Shown: positions 9,764 through 21,037, numbered from the stretch's first letter. The stretch: 64,000 nucleotides of DNA from Pandoraea cepalis (GCF_902459665.1 NZ_CABPSL010000001.1:186001-250000); one strand, 5' to 3'. Notes: generated by a model not told the origin, from the sequence alone. Numbers and translations are program-made.

Positions 9764-11465
9764 CCGCTTTCAAGCCGCCTTTTCGCGCGTCAACGCGCGC
9801 GGCGGCGCCGTCGCACGACCGATTGCCGACCTTCGCCTGGAAGACATCCAAACGCAGGGCTGGCGTCAGGATCTAGGCATCACCCTGGCGGGCGCCGAGA
9901 ACGGGTCGCTGGTGCTCGTGGCCATCAAGCCGCGTCTGTTCCTGGTGTTGCTCGAGCACACGACGTTTGTGCGCATGCAGGGCTCCGATCTGCTCTCGCG
10001 TTTCGAACAAGCGGTACGCGCGACGCATCGGCTCGATCTTGAAGGCGTCTATGTGGGTACGACGGAAGAAATACTGCTCATGCAGTCGCGTCTGCAACAG
10101 AACGGCGATGCCGGCGCACGCACAGAGGAGCAGCGGACCGGCGCCTACCGAAATTTCGATCTGATCATCGAGCGCGCCATCGACGCACGGGCGTCAGACA
10201 TTCATTTCGAGTTCCGCGAGGGTCAGCATGTACGTGTACGCATGCGCATTCACGGTAAGTTGCGGGCCACCAGCGAGCTGGATCGCCTGTCGCGCGACTA
10301 TCACGCGATGCTCGACGCGGTGTCGGCGGCCTACAATTCGCGCGCCGACCCCAGCAGTCGAAGCCACAATCACTTCGACGAGGATCAGCACCAGAGCTGC
10401 TCGATTCCCCTGAACCTGCGCAATCGCAAGTATCAACTTCGCCTGCAGAGCATCAAGGAGAACCGCGGCGTCGATGTCGTGCTTCGGCTGCTCGTCAACG
10501 AGGCGGTCGACGACGATGTCATGACGCTCGCCGAACTCGGTTACTCGGACGATCAGGTCGAGGTGCTGGAGAACGCCGTGTATCGCAGCCCGGGCTTGAC
10601 GATCATCGCCGGCGAGACGGGCTCGGGAAAGTCGACGACCTTGCGCACCATGATGATGTACGAGCGCGATGCGGGTAAGAAATTCTTCTCCATCGAAGAT
10701 CCGGTCGAGTACATCCAGCCCCATGTGACGCAGATCCCGATTCAGCGGCGTGCCGAAGACGGTCACGGCGAATCGGCTTTCGGCGCGGCGGCAAAAGTGC
10801 TGCTGCGCGGCGATCCGGACAAGCTCATGCCCGGCGAGATCCGCGACGTCGAGACCGGCTCGTTCGCAAAATCGATGACCGAGACGGGGCATCAGGTGCT
10901 CTCGACCGTGCACGCGTCGAGCGCCTTCGGCATTATTCCGCGCCTGATCAGCGACGAGATCGGTATGCCCGTCGCCGCCGTGACCTCCCCCAATTTTCTT
11001 ACCGCGATGGTGTACCAGAAGCTGATTCCAGTGCTGTGCGATCACTGCAAGTTGCCGGCTGTCGGCAAGCTTGACGAGATGACGTTGGGCGTGATCGGTG
11101 GCCTCGGCATCGACACGGCGCGCGTGTGTGTGGCGGGGCCGGGGTGCGCGCACTGCAAGGGACGGGGCACGGCCGGGCAGACGGTCGTGGCAGAGGTGTG
11201 CGAGGTGACCGAGGAATTGCTCGATCTGCTGCGGCAGTCGAAATTCTGGGAAGCGCAGCGGCACTGGCGCGCGTACCACGACGGCGATCTCACGAGCCCC
11301 GTCATGTGCGGCAAGTCGGCGATGGAGCATGCGATCTACAAGATGGCGCAGGGCCGCATCGATCCGCAGGACATCGAGGCGGCGTTCTACAAGCTCAAGA
11401 AATTCCAGCTATGGAAGGGCGGCTCCACGTCGCCGCAGCCACCACGCCGACTCGCGAGTGTGTGA
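9747..11465 (+). CDS. pilQ: Pilus assembly/secretion ATPase PilQ (GspE family)
   Basis: This 572-residue cytoplasmic hexameric ATPase should power pilus extension. It shows Walker A GETGSGKST (about 287-295), the Asp box around FSIEDPVEY, a Walker B-type region MPGEIRDVET and the His box STVHASSA. Two CxxC pairs (CDHC and CAHC, roughly 431-472) form the zinc-binding insert seen in GspE-type ATPases. A separate retraction ATPase of PilT type is absent from the locus. The ATG start lies within the 3' end of pilP. Confidence 0.93.
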   Translation: MATISDRFQAAFSRVNARGGAVARPIADLRLEDIQTQGWRQDLGITLAGAENGSLVLVAIKPRLFLVLLEHTTFVRMQGSDLLSRFEQAVRATHRLDLEGVYVGTTEEILLMQSRLQQNGDAGARTEEQRTGAYRNFDLIIERAIDARASDIHFEFREGQHVRVRMRIHGKLRATSELDRLSRDYHAMLDAVSAAYNSRADPSSRSHNHFDEDQHQSCSIPLNLRNRKYQLRLQSIKENRGVDVVLRLLVNEAVDDDVMTLAELGYSDDQVEVLENAVYRSPGLTIIAGETGSGKSTTLRTMMMYERDAGKKFFSIEDPVEYIQPHVTQIPIQRRAEDGHGESAFGAAAKVLLRGDPDKLMPGEIRDVETGSFAKSMTETGHQVLSTVHASSAFGIIPRLISDEIGMPVAAVTSPNFLTAMVYQKLIPVLCDHCKLPAVGKLDEMTLGVIGGLGIDTARVCVAGPGCAHCKGRGTAGQTVVAEVCEVTEELLDLLRQSKFWEAQRHWRAYHDGDLTSPVMCGKSAMEHAIYKMAQGRIDPQDIEAAFYKLKKFQLWKGGSTSPQPPRRLASV

Positions 11466-11501
11466 GCCGTTGTCACGAAACTGGTTTGAAACGCTCTTCA
11501 A

Positions 11502-12599
11502 ATGCCTATGCTCGAAGCCGTCAATCATCTGCTAGCCAAGCTGTCGCCAGCGCGCGATCCGTACCCGGGACTGAGCCGGGCGAAGCGTCATTTTCGCAAG
11601 ATGCGTGCGAAGTTCTACAGCGACTTCGCCGACGCTATCGAGGACGGCGCCAATCCGTTCGAACTGTTTTCCCGCCGATATGCGCGCGCCAAGGAGCGGC
11701 GCAACCCGATGGCACCGCTCTATGCCATATGGCGCGACCGCGCCAGCTCGAAGAATCTGCGCAAGTCGTGGCAGGGTACGATTCCCGACGAAGACCTGAT
11801 CGTGATCTCCGCCGGAGAAAAGGGCGATCTGGCCGGCACGCTGCGCTTTCTGGCGCGGGTCGTTACCCTGCAGCAGCAAACGCGCGCGGCGATCGCCGGT
11901 GCCGTGGTGCTGCCGATCTTCATGTCGGTGCTGCTCGCCGCGATCCAGTTGGGCGTGGCCTACGGCATGATGCCGATCATGACCGAGATCATGCCGCCGG
12001 AGATGTTTCCCCTCGTGGGCGCGGGGCTGTATATCGTGTCCGGGTTCGTGGCGAACTGGTGGCCATTGCTCTATGGCGTGCCGGTCGTGATCGTGGTGGC
12101 GGTCTTGCTGTCGCTGAGCCGATGGACGGGGCCGATGCGGCAGCGCGTCGAGAACTTCGGCCCCTATGCCGTGTATCGCGACGTGCGCGCCGGGGAGTTT
12201 CTGGTGTCACTGGCCGCGCTGACCGGCGCAAAGACGTCGGTGTTCGACGCCGTGTCGCTCATGCTCGCGGGCGCCTCGCCCTGGATGCGCTCGCATTTGC
12301 TGCGCATGCGGGCGTCGCTCAAGAGCGAGCGAAGCATGGTCAAGGCGATGGATACCGGCATCTTCAACGAGGAAGTCTTCGATCGTCTGGTCGAATACTC
12401 GGGACGCACCAACTTCGATGCCGGCATTCGCAAGATCGGCCTGATGACCATCGAGGAAGTCGCGGAGCGCGTCAAGGCGCGATCTGCCGCGCTACGCTCG
12501 GTGCTGATGGCGTTGGTCGGTCTGACGATCATCTTCACCGTGGGCGGCATGTTGCAGATCGGTCACGCGGCGGGTGAGTACGCGGAGTCGATGTTCTGA
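11502..12599 (+). CDS. pilR: Pilus inner-membrane platform protein PilR (GspF/T2SSF family)
   Basis: The 365-residue product is the polytopic platform protein that couples the ATPase to pilin polymerisation. Hydrophobic segments lie at about 125-155, 168-205 and 330-352, flanking two cytoplasmic T2SSF four-helix domains, as in GspF and PilC. It starts 36 bp after pilQ and its stop overlaps the start of the prepilin peptidase (TGATGA arrangement at 12597-12601). Confidence 0.9.
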   Translation: MPMLEAVNHLLAKLSPARDPYPGLSRAKRHFRKMRAKFYSDFADAIEDGANPFELFSRRYARAKERRNPMAPLYAIWRDRASSKNLRKSWQGTIPDEDLIVISAGEKGDLAGTLRFLARVVTLQQQTRAAIAGAVVLPIFMSVLLAAIQLGVAYGMMPIMTEIMPPEMFPLVGAGLYIVSGFVANWWPLLYGVPVVIVVAVLLSLSRWTGPMRQRVENFGPYAVYRDVRAGEFLVSLAALTGAKTSVFDAVSLMLAGASPWMRSHLLRMRASLKSERSMVKAMDTGIFNEEVFDRLVEYSGRTNFDAGIRKIGLMTIEEVAERVKARSAALRSVLMALVGLTIIFTVGGMLQIGHAAGEYAESMF

Positions 12600-13492
12600 T
12601 GATGGCGTTGCTCATCGATAACGTTGGGAATGACTTTCGGACACTGCCGCGCGAAGCGGTGGTGGCGGCGATGGCGATGCTGGGGCTGCTCGTCGGGAGC
12701 TTTCTGAACGTCGTCGTCTCCCGTCTGCCGCGCATGCTGGAGCGGCAATGGGCGCAGGAGGCCGCGACGTGGGCGGGCGAGGCGCCGCCGGTCGTGCCCG
12801 CCTTCAACCTCGCGTGGCCGCCATCGCACTGCCCGCGTTGCGAGACGCGCATCGCGGCGCGGCACAACGTCCCGGTGCTAGGCTTTGTCCTCCTGCGCGG
12901 CCGCTGCGCGAATTGCCGCGCGGCGATTTCCCTGCGCTATCCGCTTGTCGAACTCGCCGTAGGGATCATGTTCGCAACGCTCGCGTGGGCGTTCGTCCCT
13001 TCGATGCAGTACCTCGCGATGCTGGCATGGTGCGGCTTCGGCGCGGCGCTGCTGGCGCTCGCGCTGATCGACATTGATACGCGGTTGTTGCCCGATGCGC
13101 TCACGTTGCCGCTGCTGTGGGCGGGCTTGCTGGGCAGCGTCGCGGGCCTGACATTGCCCATCGACGACGCCGTGCTTGGCGCCGCGTTGGGATATGGCGT
13201 CATGGCGGCGATGGCGGGCGCGTACCGGGCGCTGACCGGTGTCGACGGACTGGGCGGCGGCGACGTCAAGCTCGTCGCCGCGTGTGGGGCATGGCTGGGC
13301 TGGATCGGCACGCCGCTGATGCTGGCCTTCGGCGCGGTGGCGGCCACGCTCGCTTTCGCGGGCCTCGGCGTGTGGCGCGGCCGCGCGTTGCGCGAGCCGC
13401 TGCCGTTTGGTCCCTGGCTATGCCTGGGCGCGGTGGCGAGCCGGCTGTGGGGCGAGCCTTTCCTAGATCTGTGGCTGCGCCCGGGCGGCTAA
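12599..13492 (+). CDS. pilD: Prepilin peptidase / N-methyltransferase (A24 family)
   Basis: This 297-residue polytopic membrane enzyme cleaves the prepilin leader and methylates the new N-terminus. It has the four-cysteine zinc site (CPRC about 79-82 and CANC about 102-105) of bifunctional PilD-type enzymes, and the two catalytic aspartates in LIDIDTRLLPD and GGGDVKL. The N-terminal GSFLNVVVSRLP motif is also conserved. Its 3' end overlaps the convergent GMC oxidoreductase gene by 30 bp. The name pilD is used by function; in R64-type nomenclature the equivalent is pilU. Confidence 0.92.
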   Translation: MMALLIDNVGNDFRTLPREAVVAAMAMLGLLVGSFLNVVVSRLPRMLERQWAQEAATWAGEAPPVVPAFNLAWPPSHCPRCETRIAARHNVPVLGFVLLRGRCANCRAAISLRYPLVELAVGIMFATLAWAFVPSMQYLAMLAWCGFGAALLALALIDIDTRLLPDALTLPLLWAGLLGSVAGLTLPIDDAVLGAALGYGVMAAMAGAYRALTGVDGLGGGDVKLVAACGAWLGWIGTPLMLAFGAVAATLAFAGLGVWRGRALREPLPFGPWLCLGAVASRLWGEPFLDLWLRPGG

Positions 13493-15142
13493 CGTCGCTG
13501 GTGCGTGCGGCGCGGTGTCGACGGATGCCGATCCAACGCGCTGCGTCAATCGACCCGCGCCGGACAACATCAGGTCCGCGGCCTTTTCGCCGATCATCAT
13601 CGACAGGGCGTTGGTGTTGCCGCCGATGAGCGTGGGCATGATCGACGCATCGACCACGCGCAAACCTTCCACGCCGCGAACCCTCAGTTCCGGATCGACG
13701 ACCGACGCCGCATCGCTGCCCATGCGGCAGGTGCCGACCGGGTGGTAGATGGTGTCGGCGCGCGCACGGATCAGCGCGGTGAGCGCTTCGTCCGACTCGA
13801 TGCCCCGGCTGTGCAGCTCCTCGCCGCCGAACCGCGCGAGCGACGGCGCTGCGAGAATCCGACGAATCACGCGCACCCCGCGCAGCAACGTGTCGACGTC
13901 CTCCTGCGCTTGCAGAAAGGCCGGGTCGATCCGCGGCGCGTCGCGCATGTCGGCGCTGGCAAGCGTCACGCGTCCGCGGCTTTTCGGACGCAGTACGCAG
14001 GCATGCAACGACAGGCCACGCCGCAGATGCAGACGACGATTGTGGTCGTCGCAGATGCCCACGAGGAAGTGCATCTGCAAATCGGGGCGTGCCAGCGACG
14101 GATCGCTCTTGAGGAAGCCACCGGCTTCGGCCACGTTGCTGGCGAACAGGCCGCGCCGCTCGCGCAGATAGTCCAGCCCTTGCGTGAGCAGATGCCACAA
14201 TCCCGCGGGCGTGTAGCCGACCAGATCGCGATGCGCCACGTATTTGTTGATGATGAAGTCGATGTGATCCTGCAGGTTCTCTCCGACACCCGGGGCATCG
14301 ACGTGCACCTCCACGCCATGCGAGCGCAAGTGTTCGGCGGGGCCGATCCCGGAGCACATCAGCAACTGCGGCGAATTGAACGCTCCGGCGCTCAGCACGA
14401 CTTCAGCGCGTGCGCGCAGCGTCTCCAGCGCGCCGCGCCGTTGCACTTTGACGCCGGTCGCGCGCTTGCCATCGAAGACAACGCGCTGCACCAGCGCATC
14501 GGTGATGACATGAAGATTCGCGCGTGATTTTCCTTGCAGATAGGCGCGCGCGGCGTTCCAGCGCTGCCCGTCTTTTTGCGTCACCTGATAGATGCCCGCG
14601 CCTTCGTAGTGCGGACCGTTGAAGTCGTCGCTCACGGGATACCCGGCTTCGCGCGCCGCGTCGACATAGTGTTGCGAGAACGGATTGACCGTGCGCAGAT
14701 CGGCAACGTTGAGCGGGCCGCCGGTACCGTGCCAGGCATCCGCGCCGCGTTCGTTGTTCTCGTTGCGACGGAAGTACGGCAGCACGTCGTCCCATCCCCA
14801 GCCGGTGCAGCCGGCCTGCGCCCACGCGTTGTAATCGTCCGGGTGACCGCGCGTGTAGATCATCGCGTTGATCGAACTCGAGCCACCTAGACCGCGTCCG
14901 CGCGGCTGATAGCCCTGACGTCCGGCCAGCCCCGCCTGCGGCGTTGTGCGATAGCCATAGTTGCGCCGCGATCGGAACGGCACCAATGCGGCGAGACCGA
15001 GCGGCAGCCGTACGAGAAAGCTGTTGTCGGGCGGACCCGCTTCGATCAGCGCGATCGTGCTGCCCGGTGCACCGTCGGCCAATCGCGCCGCCAACGCACA
15101 ACCGGCCGAGCCGCCGCCGACAATGATGTAGTCGTAGTCCAT
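13463..15142 (-). CDS. GMC-family FAD-dependent oxidoreductase (choline dehydrogenase-like)
   Basis: GMC enzymes oxidise primary alcohols with FAD. The 559-residue product starts MDYDYIIVGGGSAGCALAAR, the Rossmann FAD site, contains the GLGGSSSINAMIYTRG signature, and ends with the GMC C-domain holding the catalytic histidine (YHPVGTCRMG) and asparagine (GGNTNALSMM). I chose the start at 15142 because a GGGAGGA element lies about 7 bp upstream; the longer frame to 15304 adds low-complexity basic sequence. It diverges from aidB. The substrate is unknown; proximity to an aldehyde dehydrogenase suggests an alcohol-to-acid route. Confidence 0.9.
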   Translation of the reverse strand: MDYDYIIVGGGSAGCALAARLADGAPGSTIALIEAGPPDNSFLVRLPLGLAALVPFRSRRNYGYRTTPQAGLAGRQGYQPRGRGLGGSSSINAMIYTRGHPDDYNAWAQAGCTGWGWDDVLPYFRRNENNERGADAWHGTGGPLNVADLRTVNPFSQHYVDAAREAGYPVSDDFNGPHYEGAGIYQVTQKDGQRWNAARAYLQGKSRANLHVITDALVQRVVFDGKRATGVKVQRRGALETLRARAEVVLSAGAFNSPQLLMCSGIGPAEHLRSHGVEVHVDAPGVGENLQDHIDFIINKYVAHRDLVGYTPAGLWHLLTQGLDYLRERRGLFASNVAEAGGFLKSDPSLARPDLQMHFLVGICDDHNRRLHLRRGLSLHACVLRPKSRGRVTLASADMRDAPRIDPAFLQAQEDVDTLLRGVRVIRRILAAPSLARFGGEELHSRGIESDEALTALIRARADTIYHPVGTCRMGSDAASVVDPELRVRGVEGLRVVDASIMPTLIGGNTNALSMMIGEKAADLMLSGAGRLTQRVGSASVDTAPHAPATLAARAQPQI

Positions 15143-15431
15143 GCTGTCATCCTCCCTTGGATGGGCACTGCATCTACCGCTTTTTTTGACGTCTTGTTCG
15201 CTGCTTTTTGCTTGTCGTTCTGAGCGCGATTGTCTCGTGTCTCGCTGCGCGCGGCGCCGCCGCATGGGCGACGCCTTGGAGCGGCACTCATTGTAAGCAG
15301 ACAATCCCTGCGCTCGGGGGGGATGTGAAGCAATCCTCTAATTTATGGGAGCGCGCGAACCTAGCCGCTATGATGAAAGGATCCCCATGGCGTGACCGTC
15401 ACATACGGCAATTGGGCATACGGAGACACGG

Positions 15432-17096
15432 ATGACGCAAGCCTGGCAGACCCACGACGTCACCAATCAGGTGCCGCCGCTTACGGACTACAACCTTTAC
15501 GCCACCGACGCCGCGTTGCAAGCCGCAGTGGCGGCCTTCGGCGCGGGATGGCATGCGACAACGCTGTACCGCCAGGGCGCTCGCCTGGGCGAAGCCGAGG
15601 TGCAGGCGTGGGCGGAGGCGGCCAATCGTCACGCGCCGGAACTGCAATCGTTCGATTCGCAAGGCAATCGCATCGATCGCGTCGAGTTTCATCCGTCGTG
15701 GCATGCGCTCATGGGTTTGTTGCGGGGAGCCGAACTGCAGTCGTTGCCGTGGGCGCATCCGCGCGACGGCGCGATGACGGCGCGCACGGCGGCGTACTTC
15801 CTGCACGCGCAGAACGAGGCCGGTGCGTTGTGCCCTACGACCATGACGTTCGCGAGCATTCCGGTGCTCGCCAAGGAGCCCACGGCCTTCGCGTCGATCA
15901 AGGACAAGTTGCTCGCGCCACAGCACGACCCGCGCGACGTGCCGCTCGCGCAGAAGCACGCCATTCTCATCGGCATGGGGATGACGGAGAAGCAAGGCGG
16001 CTCCGACGTGCGCACCAACACCACCACGGCCACCGATTGCGGCGACGGCACGTTCTCGCTCGTCGGGCACAAATGGTTCTTCTCGGCGCCGCAGTGCGAC
16101 GCGCATCTGGTGCTCGCACGCGACGCCGACAGCGATGCGTTGTCCTGCTTCTTCGTGCCGCGCTACGCGCCGGACGGGCGCAAGAACGGTGTGCAAGTGC
16201 AACGTCTCAAGGACAAGCTCGGCAATCGCTCCAACGCGAGCAGTGAAGTCGAGTTGCAGGGCGCGTATGGCACACGCGTCGGTGCGCCGGGGCGGGGTAT
16301 TCCCACGATCATCGAGATGGCGACGTATACGCGGCTCGACTGCGTGATCGGCAGCGCGGCAATGATGCGCGCGGGTGTCGTGCAGGCGATTCATCACGCG
16401 CGCCATCGCTCGGCGTTCGGGGCGAAGCTCGTCGATCAGGATCTGATGACGACGGTGCTCGCGGATCTGGCGCTGGAGTCGGAAGCGGCGACGTGGCTGG
16501 CGATGCGGCTGGCGCAGGCGTTCGACGCGGGCGTGTCCGACAACGATTCGCTGTGTGAGCGGGCGTGGCGCCGCATCGTGCTGCCCGCCGCGAAGTTCTG
16601 GGTATGCAAGCGCGCGCTCGAACTCGCGGGCGAGTGCATGGAGGTGTGGGGCGGCAACGGCTATGTCGAGACCGGTCCGCTCGCGCGCCTGTATCGCGAG
16701 GCGCCCGTCAATTCGATATGGGAAGGCTCGGGCAACGTGATGTGTCTCGACGTGCTGCGCGCCATGAGCCGCGAGCCTGACGTCGCACAGTACTGGTTCC
16801 GATGGATCGGTGAGCGCACGGGATCGCATGCGCCGCTACGCGCGGCGTTGGCGCAGTTGCACGGTTGGCTGGCGGCCGATCAGGCAACGCACGCGACCCG
16901 CGCGCGTGCGATTGCACAGCAGGTGGTACTGCTGGCACAGGCGGCGTTGTTGCTCGAACACGCGCCGGCCGAGTTGGCGCATGGCTTCATCGAGAGCCGA
17001 TTCTCGAACGCGGGCGGGCGGGTGTACGGCGTGATGCCGGACACGCTCGCGGTGGCAGTGCAACGTGCCTGGCTCGACCGGGCTTTTCTCGCATAA
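15432..17096 (+). CDS. aidB: AidB-type acyl-CoA dehydrogenase
   Basis: The 554-residue protein aligns from memory with E. coli AidB over its whole length: WQTHDVTNQVPPL at the start, LIGMGMTEKQGGSDV, GHKWFFSAPQCDAHLVLA, LKDKLGNRSNASSEVE and the late MPVNSIWEGSGN-type motif (here APVNSIWEGSGN). AidB is an FAD flavoprotein related to isovaleryl-CoA dehydrogenase; in E. coli it is induced in the adaptive response to alkylation and can bind DNA. Whether this copy protects DNA or oxidises an acyl-CoA is not decided by sequence. It is followed 70 bp later by an aldehyde dehydrogenase and diverges from the GMC gene. Confidence 0.9.
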   Translation: MTQAWQTHDVTNQVPPLTDYNLYATDAALQAAVAAFGAGWHATTLYRQGARLGEAEVQAWAEAANRHAPELQSFDSQGNRIDRVEFHPSWHALMGLLRGAELQSLPWAHPRDGAMTARTAAYFLHAQNEAGALCPTTMTFASIPVLAKEPTAFASIKDKLLAPQHDPRDVPLAQKHAILIGMGMTEKQGGSDVRTNTTTATDCGDGTFSLVGHKWFFSAPQCDAHLVLARDADSDALSCFFVPRYAPDGRKNGVQVQRLKDKLGNRSNASSEVELQGAYGTRVGAPGRGIPTIIEMATYTRLDCVIGSAAMMRAGVVQAIHHARHRSAFGAKLVDQDLMTTVLADLALESEAATWLAMRLAQAFDAGVSDNDSLCERAWRRIVLPAAKFWVCKRALELAGECMEVWGGNGYVETGPLARLYREAPVNSIWEGSGNVMCLDVLRAMSREPDVAQYWFRWIGERTGSHAPLRAALAQLHGWLAADQATHATRARAIAQQVVLLAQAALLLEHAPAELAHGFIESRFSNAGGRVYGVMPDTLAVAVQRAWLDRAFLA

Positions 17097-17166
17097 CGGA
17101 TAACAATATATCGATGGCGTTGGGCGGCACCGACGGGGCCACCTGCGACCTCAGGGAGGAGAAGGC

Positions 17167-18645
17167 ATGGGATACCAACATGAATTGAACGAGTTGCATG
17201 AGGCGACACCGTCGTCGGCACCAGATACCTCGACCGACGACGACATCGCCCGCGCGTCGCTGTTGCCGCGCTTCGACGCGATGCGCCGCGCGCACGACGC
17301 CGCGCCGCAAGTCGATTGGCCGACGCGCAAGCGTCACCTGACAGCGCTGCAAGCGATGCTTCACAAGTATCGCGAGGCGTTCGCCAACGCCATCGACGCG
17401 GATTTCGGCGGCCGCTCGGCGCAGGAAACGGACATGCTCGAACTGTTCCCGTCGCACGGCAACCTGAAGCATGCGCTCGCGCACACGCGTCGCTGGATGC
17501 GTGGGTCGCGCGGCTGGGCAAACCTGTGGATGCTGCCCGCGCGACGCGCCGTCGTGCCGCAGCCGCTCGGCGTCGTCGGGGTGATCGTGCCGTGGAATTA
17601 CCCGTTGTTTCTGGCCGTCGGTCCGCTCACCGACGCCTTGGCCGCCGGCAATCGGGTGATGATCAAGGTCTCCGAGGTCACGCCTCGCTTCGCGGATGCG
17701 TTTGCGGCCGCCGTGGCCGAGACTTTCTCGCCGGAGTGGGTCACGGTCGTGACTGGCGACGCACAGGTCGCGAGGGCGTTCTCGACGCTGGCGTTCGACC
17801 ATCTGCTGTTCACTGGCGCGACGTCGATCGGCCATCATGTGATGCGTGCGGCCAGCGAACACCTCACGCCGGTGACGCTCGAACTCGGTGGCAAGTCGCC
17901 GGCCATCATCGGGCCGGGCGCGCGCTGGGAGCACGCGGTGGAGCGCATCCTGCTCGGCAAGCTGGTCAACGCGGGTCAGACCTGTGTGGCGCCCGACTAT
18001 GTGCTCGTGCCGCGCGACAAGCTCGACGCCTTCGTTGCCACGGCGCGGCAGGTGGCGGCGCGTCTGTATCCCGACGCCGTGAACAATCCGCAATACACGA
18101 GCATTGTGTCGTCGCGGCACTTCGAGCGGTTGTCCGGGCTTGCCGCCGAGGCGGCGGCACAGGGCGCCACGTCGCACGCGCTGTTCGATACCCCGGCGCA
18201 GGCGGCGCGCAGGCGTCTGCCGCCCGTGGTGCTCACTGGCGTGCACGACGGCATGCGCGTGATGCGCGAGGAGATCTTCGGGCCGCTGTTGCCGGTGGTG
18301 CCCTACGATGACCTGGACGCCGCCATCGCCTATGTCAATGAGCGTGCGCGTCCGCTCGCGCTGTATGTGTTCGATACCGACAATACGCGCATTGGGCGTG
18401 TCGTCGACGGCACGATTTCCGGCGGCGTGACGATCAATGACACGCTGCTGCACGTTGCGGAGCATGCGCTGCCGTTCGGTGGCGTGGGGCCGTCGGGCAT
18501 GGGGGGGTACCACGGTGAGGCGGGCTTCCGGACGTTCTCCAAGGAGAAACCGATCTTCCGGCAGGCGCGCTGGAACGGCGCCGGCCTGCTCAACCCGCCG
18601 TATGGCAAGGTATTCGCCACGATGATCCGGCAATTGATGCGCTGA
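17167..18645 (+). CDS. Coniferyl-aldehyde-dehydrogenase-like NAD(P) aldehyde dehydrogenase
   Basis: This 492-residue enzyme belongs to the aldehyde dehydrogenase superfamily. The catalytic cysteine is in NAGQTCVAPDY (Cys273), the general-base glutamate is in TLELGGKSP, and the nucleotide-site asparagine follows IVPWNYP. The overall pattern, with a short C-terminus and FGGVGPSGMGGYHG, matches the CalB/long-chain subgroup rather than betaine-aldehyde enzymes. A strong GGGAGGAGA element precedes ATG 17167. It is likely co-transcribed with aidB. The physiological aldehyde is not known. Confidence 0.88.
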   Translation: MGYQHELNELHEATPSSAPDTSTDDDIARASLLPRFDAMRRAHDAAPQVDWPTRKRHLTALQAMLHKYREAFANAIDADFGGRSAQETDMLELFPSHGNLKHALAHTRRWMRGSRGWANLWMLPARRAVVPQPLGVVGVIVPWNYPLFLAVGPLTDALAAGNRVMIKVSEVTPRFADAFAAAVAETFSPEWVTVVTGDAQVARAFSTLAFDHLLFTGATSIGHHVMRAASEHLTPVTLELGGKSPAIIGPGARWEHAVERILLGKLVNAGQTCVAPDYVLVPRDKLDAFVATARQVAARLYPDAVNNPQYTSIVSSRHFERLSGLAAEAAAQGATSHALFDTPAQAARRRLPPVVLTGVHDGMRVMREEIFGPLLPVVPYDDLDAAIAYVNERARPLALYVFDTDNTRIGRVVDGTISGGVTINDTLLHVAEHALPFGGVGPSGMGGYHGEAGFRTFSKEKPIFRQARWNGAGLLNPPYGKVFATMIRQLMR

Positions 18646-18686
18646 CCTCTGAGCTCTGACGTCGGGCATCCGACGTCGCGATAAAA

Positions 18687-18726
18687 CAAAACCCCCGCCG
18701 GTTCGACCCGAGCGGGGGTTTTGTTG
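18687..18726. terminator. Bidirectional terminator between the aldehyde dehydrogenase gene and metK
   Basis: A perfect 12-bp stem (CAAAACCCCCGC at 18687-18698 with GCGGGGGTTTTG at 18712-18723) has T-rich DNA on both strands, so it can stop the convergent transcripts from both sides. Confidence 0.85.
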
Positions 18727-18773
18727 GGTGCTCGCCGGTCGAGACCGGCGGGCACCACGAGAGCGATGTCGGA

Positions 18774-19952
<1,179 letters not shown>

Positions 19953-20140
19953 TTCTGGCTCCTCTAAACGAATTTGGCGACTCACGTTGCCGTCATCGGA
20001 GGGGAAGCGGCGACGCTTTAGCGGAAAATTGGTCGAATGCGCTGCCTCGATAGGGTGGCACATTCGAATCGCCCCGCAAGTTGTCAGTTAACTCGGCGAT
20101 GTCGCTTATTATACGCCCCTGAAGAATTCCTGCTTGCGAC

Positions 20141-21037
20141 ATGGCAACCACACCCAAGAAATCCCTCGGCTACTACCTGAGCGTTGGCCTGCTGCGCGGG
20201 CTTAACCTGCTGCCCTATGGCTGGGTTGCGCGCTTTGGCGCCGGTCTCGGGCACCTGCTGTACCTGATTCCCAGCTCGCGAAAGCGCGTTGTGCACACCA
20301 ATTTGCGGCTGTGTTTCCCGCATTGGGACGAGGCGACGCGCGAGCGCGTGGCCAAGGCGTCGTTCGTGCATGCCATTCGCAGCTACGCGGAGCGCAGCGT
20401 GCAATGGTTCGCCGACGGCAAGAAGCTGGAGCGGCTGATCGAACTCGACTCGGCGGTCGACCTGCTCGACCCGAATATGCCGCCGACGATCCTGCTCGGA
20501 TTCCATTTCGTGGGCATCGAGGCGGGCTCGGTGTTCATCAACTACTCGCTGCACCGGCCTTGCGCGTCGCTCTACACGCCGATGTCGAATCCGGCGTTCG
20601 ACGCCATGGCCCGCGAGCAGCGCGGACGTTTCGACGCGGAAATGATCGCGCGCGGCGACAGTGCCCGCGACGTGCTGCGCATGTTCCGAAAGGGCAAGCC
20701 GGTCATGCTGGCGGCCGACATGGACTATGGCGCGCGCAACTCCACGTTTGTGCCGTTCTTCGGCGTGAACACTTGTACGCTGACGTCCGTGTCCCGTCTG
20801 GCCGAAGTCGGCCGGGCCCAGATCCTGCCGTTCATCGGCGAGGTGCTGCCCAACTACAAGGGCTACCGCCTCAAGGTCTTCCCGGTGTGGGAAAACTATC
20901 CCAGCGGCGACCCCGACGCCGATGCGCGCCGGATGAACGCGTTCCTCGAAGAACAAATTCTGAAGATGCCGGAGCAATACTACTGGGTGCACAAGCGCTT
21001 CAAGACGCGCCCGCCCGGCGAGCCAAGCGTGTATTGA
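20141..21037 (+). CDS. lpxL: Lipid A late acyltransferase (LpxL/HtrB family)
   Basis: This 298-residue inner-membrane-associated enzyme should add a secondary acyl chain to the lipid A precursor. It carries the HX4E acyltransferase motif (HFVGIE, about 124-129), the N-terminal hydrophobic segment and the substrate-site sequence [17 protein letters not shown]. Length and motifs fit LpxL/LpxM-type enzymes; which acyl chain and position it uses is uncertain. It is transcribed away from metK and precedes dapF by 43 bp. Confidence 0.9.
   Translation: MATTPKKSLGYYLSVGLLRGLNLLPYGWVARFGAGLGHLLYLIPSSRKRVVHTNLRLCFPHWDEATRERVAKASFVHAIRSYAERSVQWFADGKKLERLIELDSAVDLLDPNMPPTILLGFHFVGIEAGSVFINYSLHRPCASLYTPMSNPAFDAMAREQRGRFDAEMIARGDSARDVLRMFRKGKPVMLAADMDYGARNSTFVPFFGVNTCTLTSVSRLAEVGRAQILPFIGEVLPNYKGYRLKVFPVWENYPSGDPDADARRMNAFLEEQILKMPEQYYWVHKRFKTRPPGEPSVY

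Noticed and set aside
19953-20140. SAM riboswitch upstream of metK
   Set aside because: None of the known SAM riboswitch core motifs was recognised in this 188-bp region.
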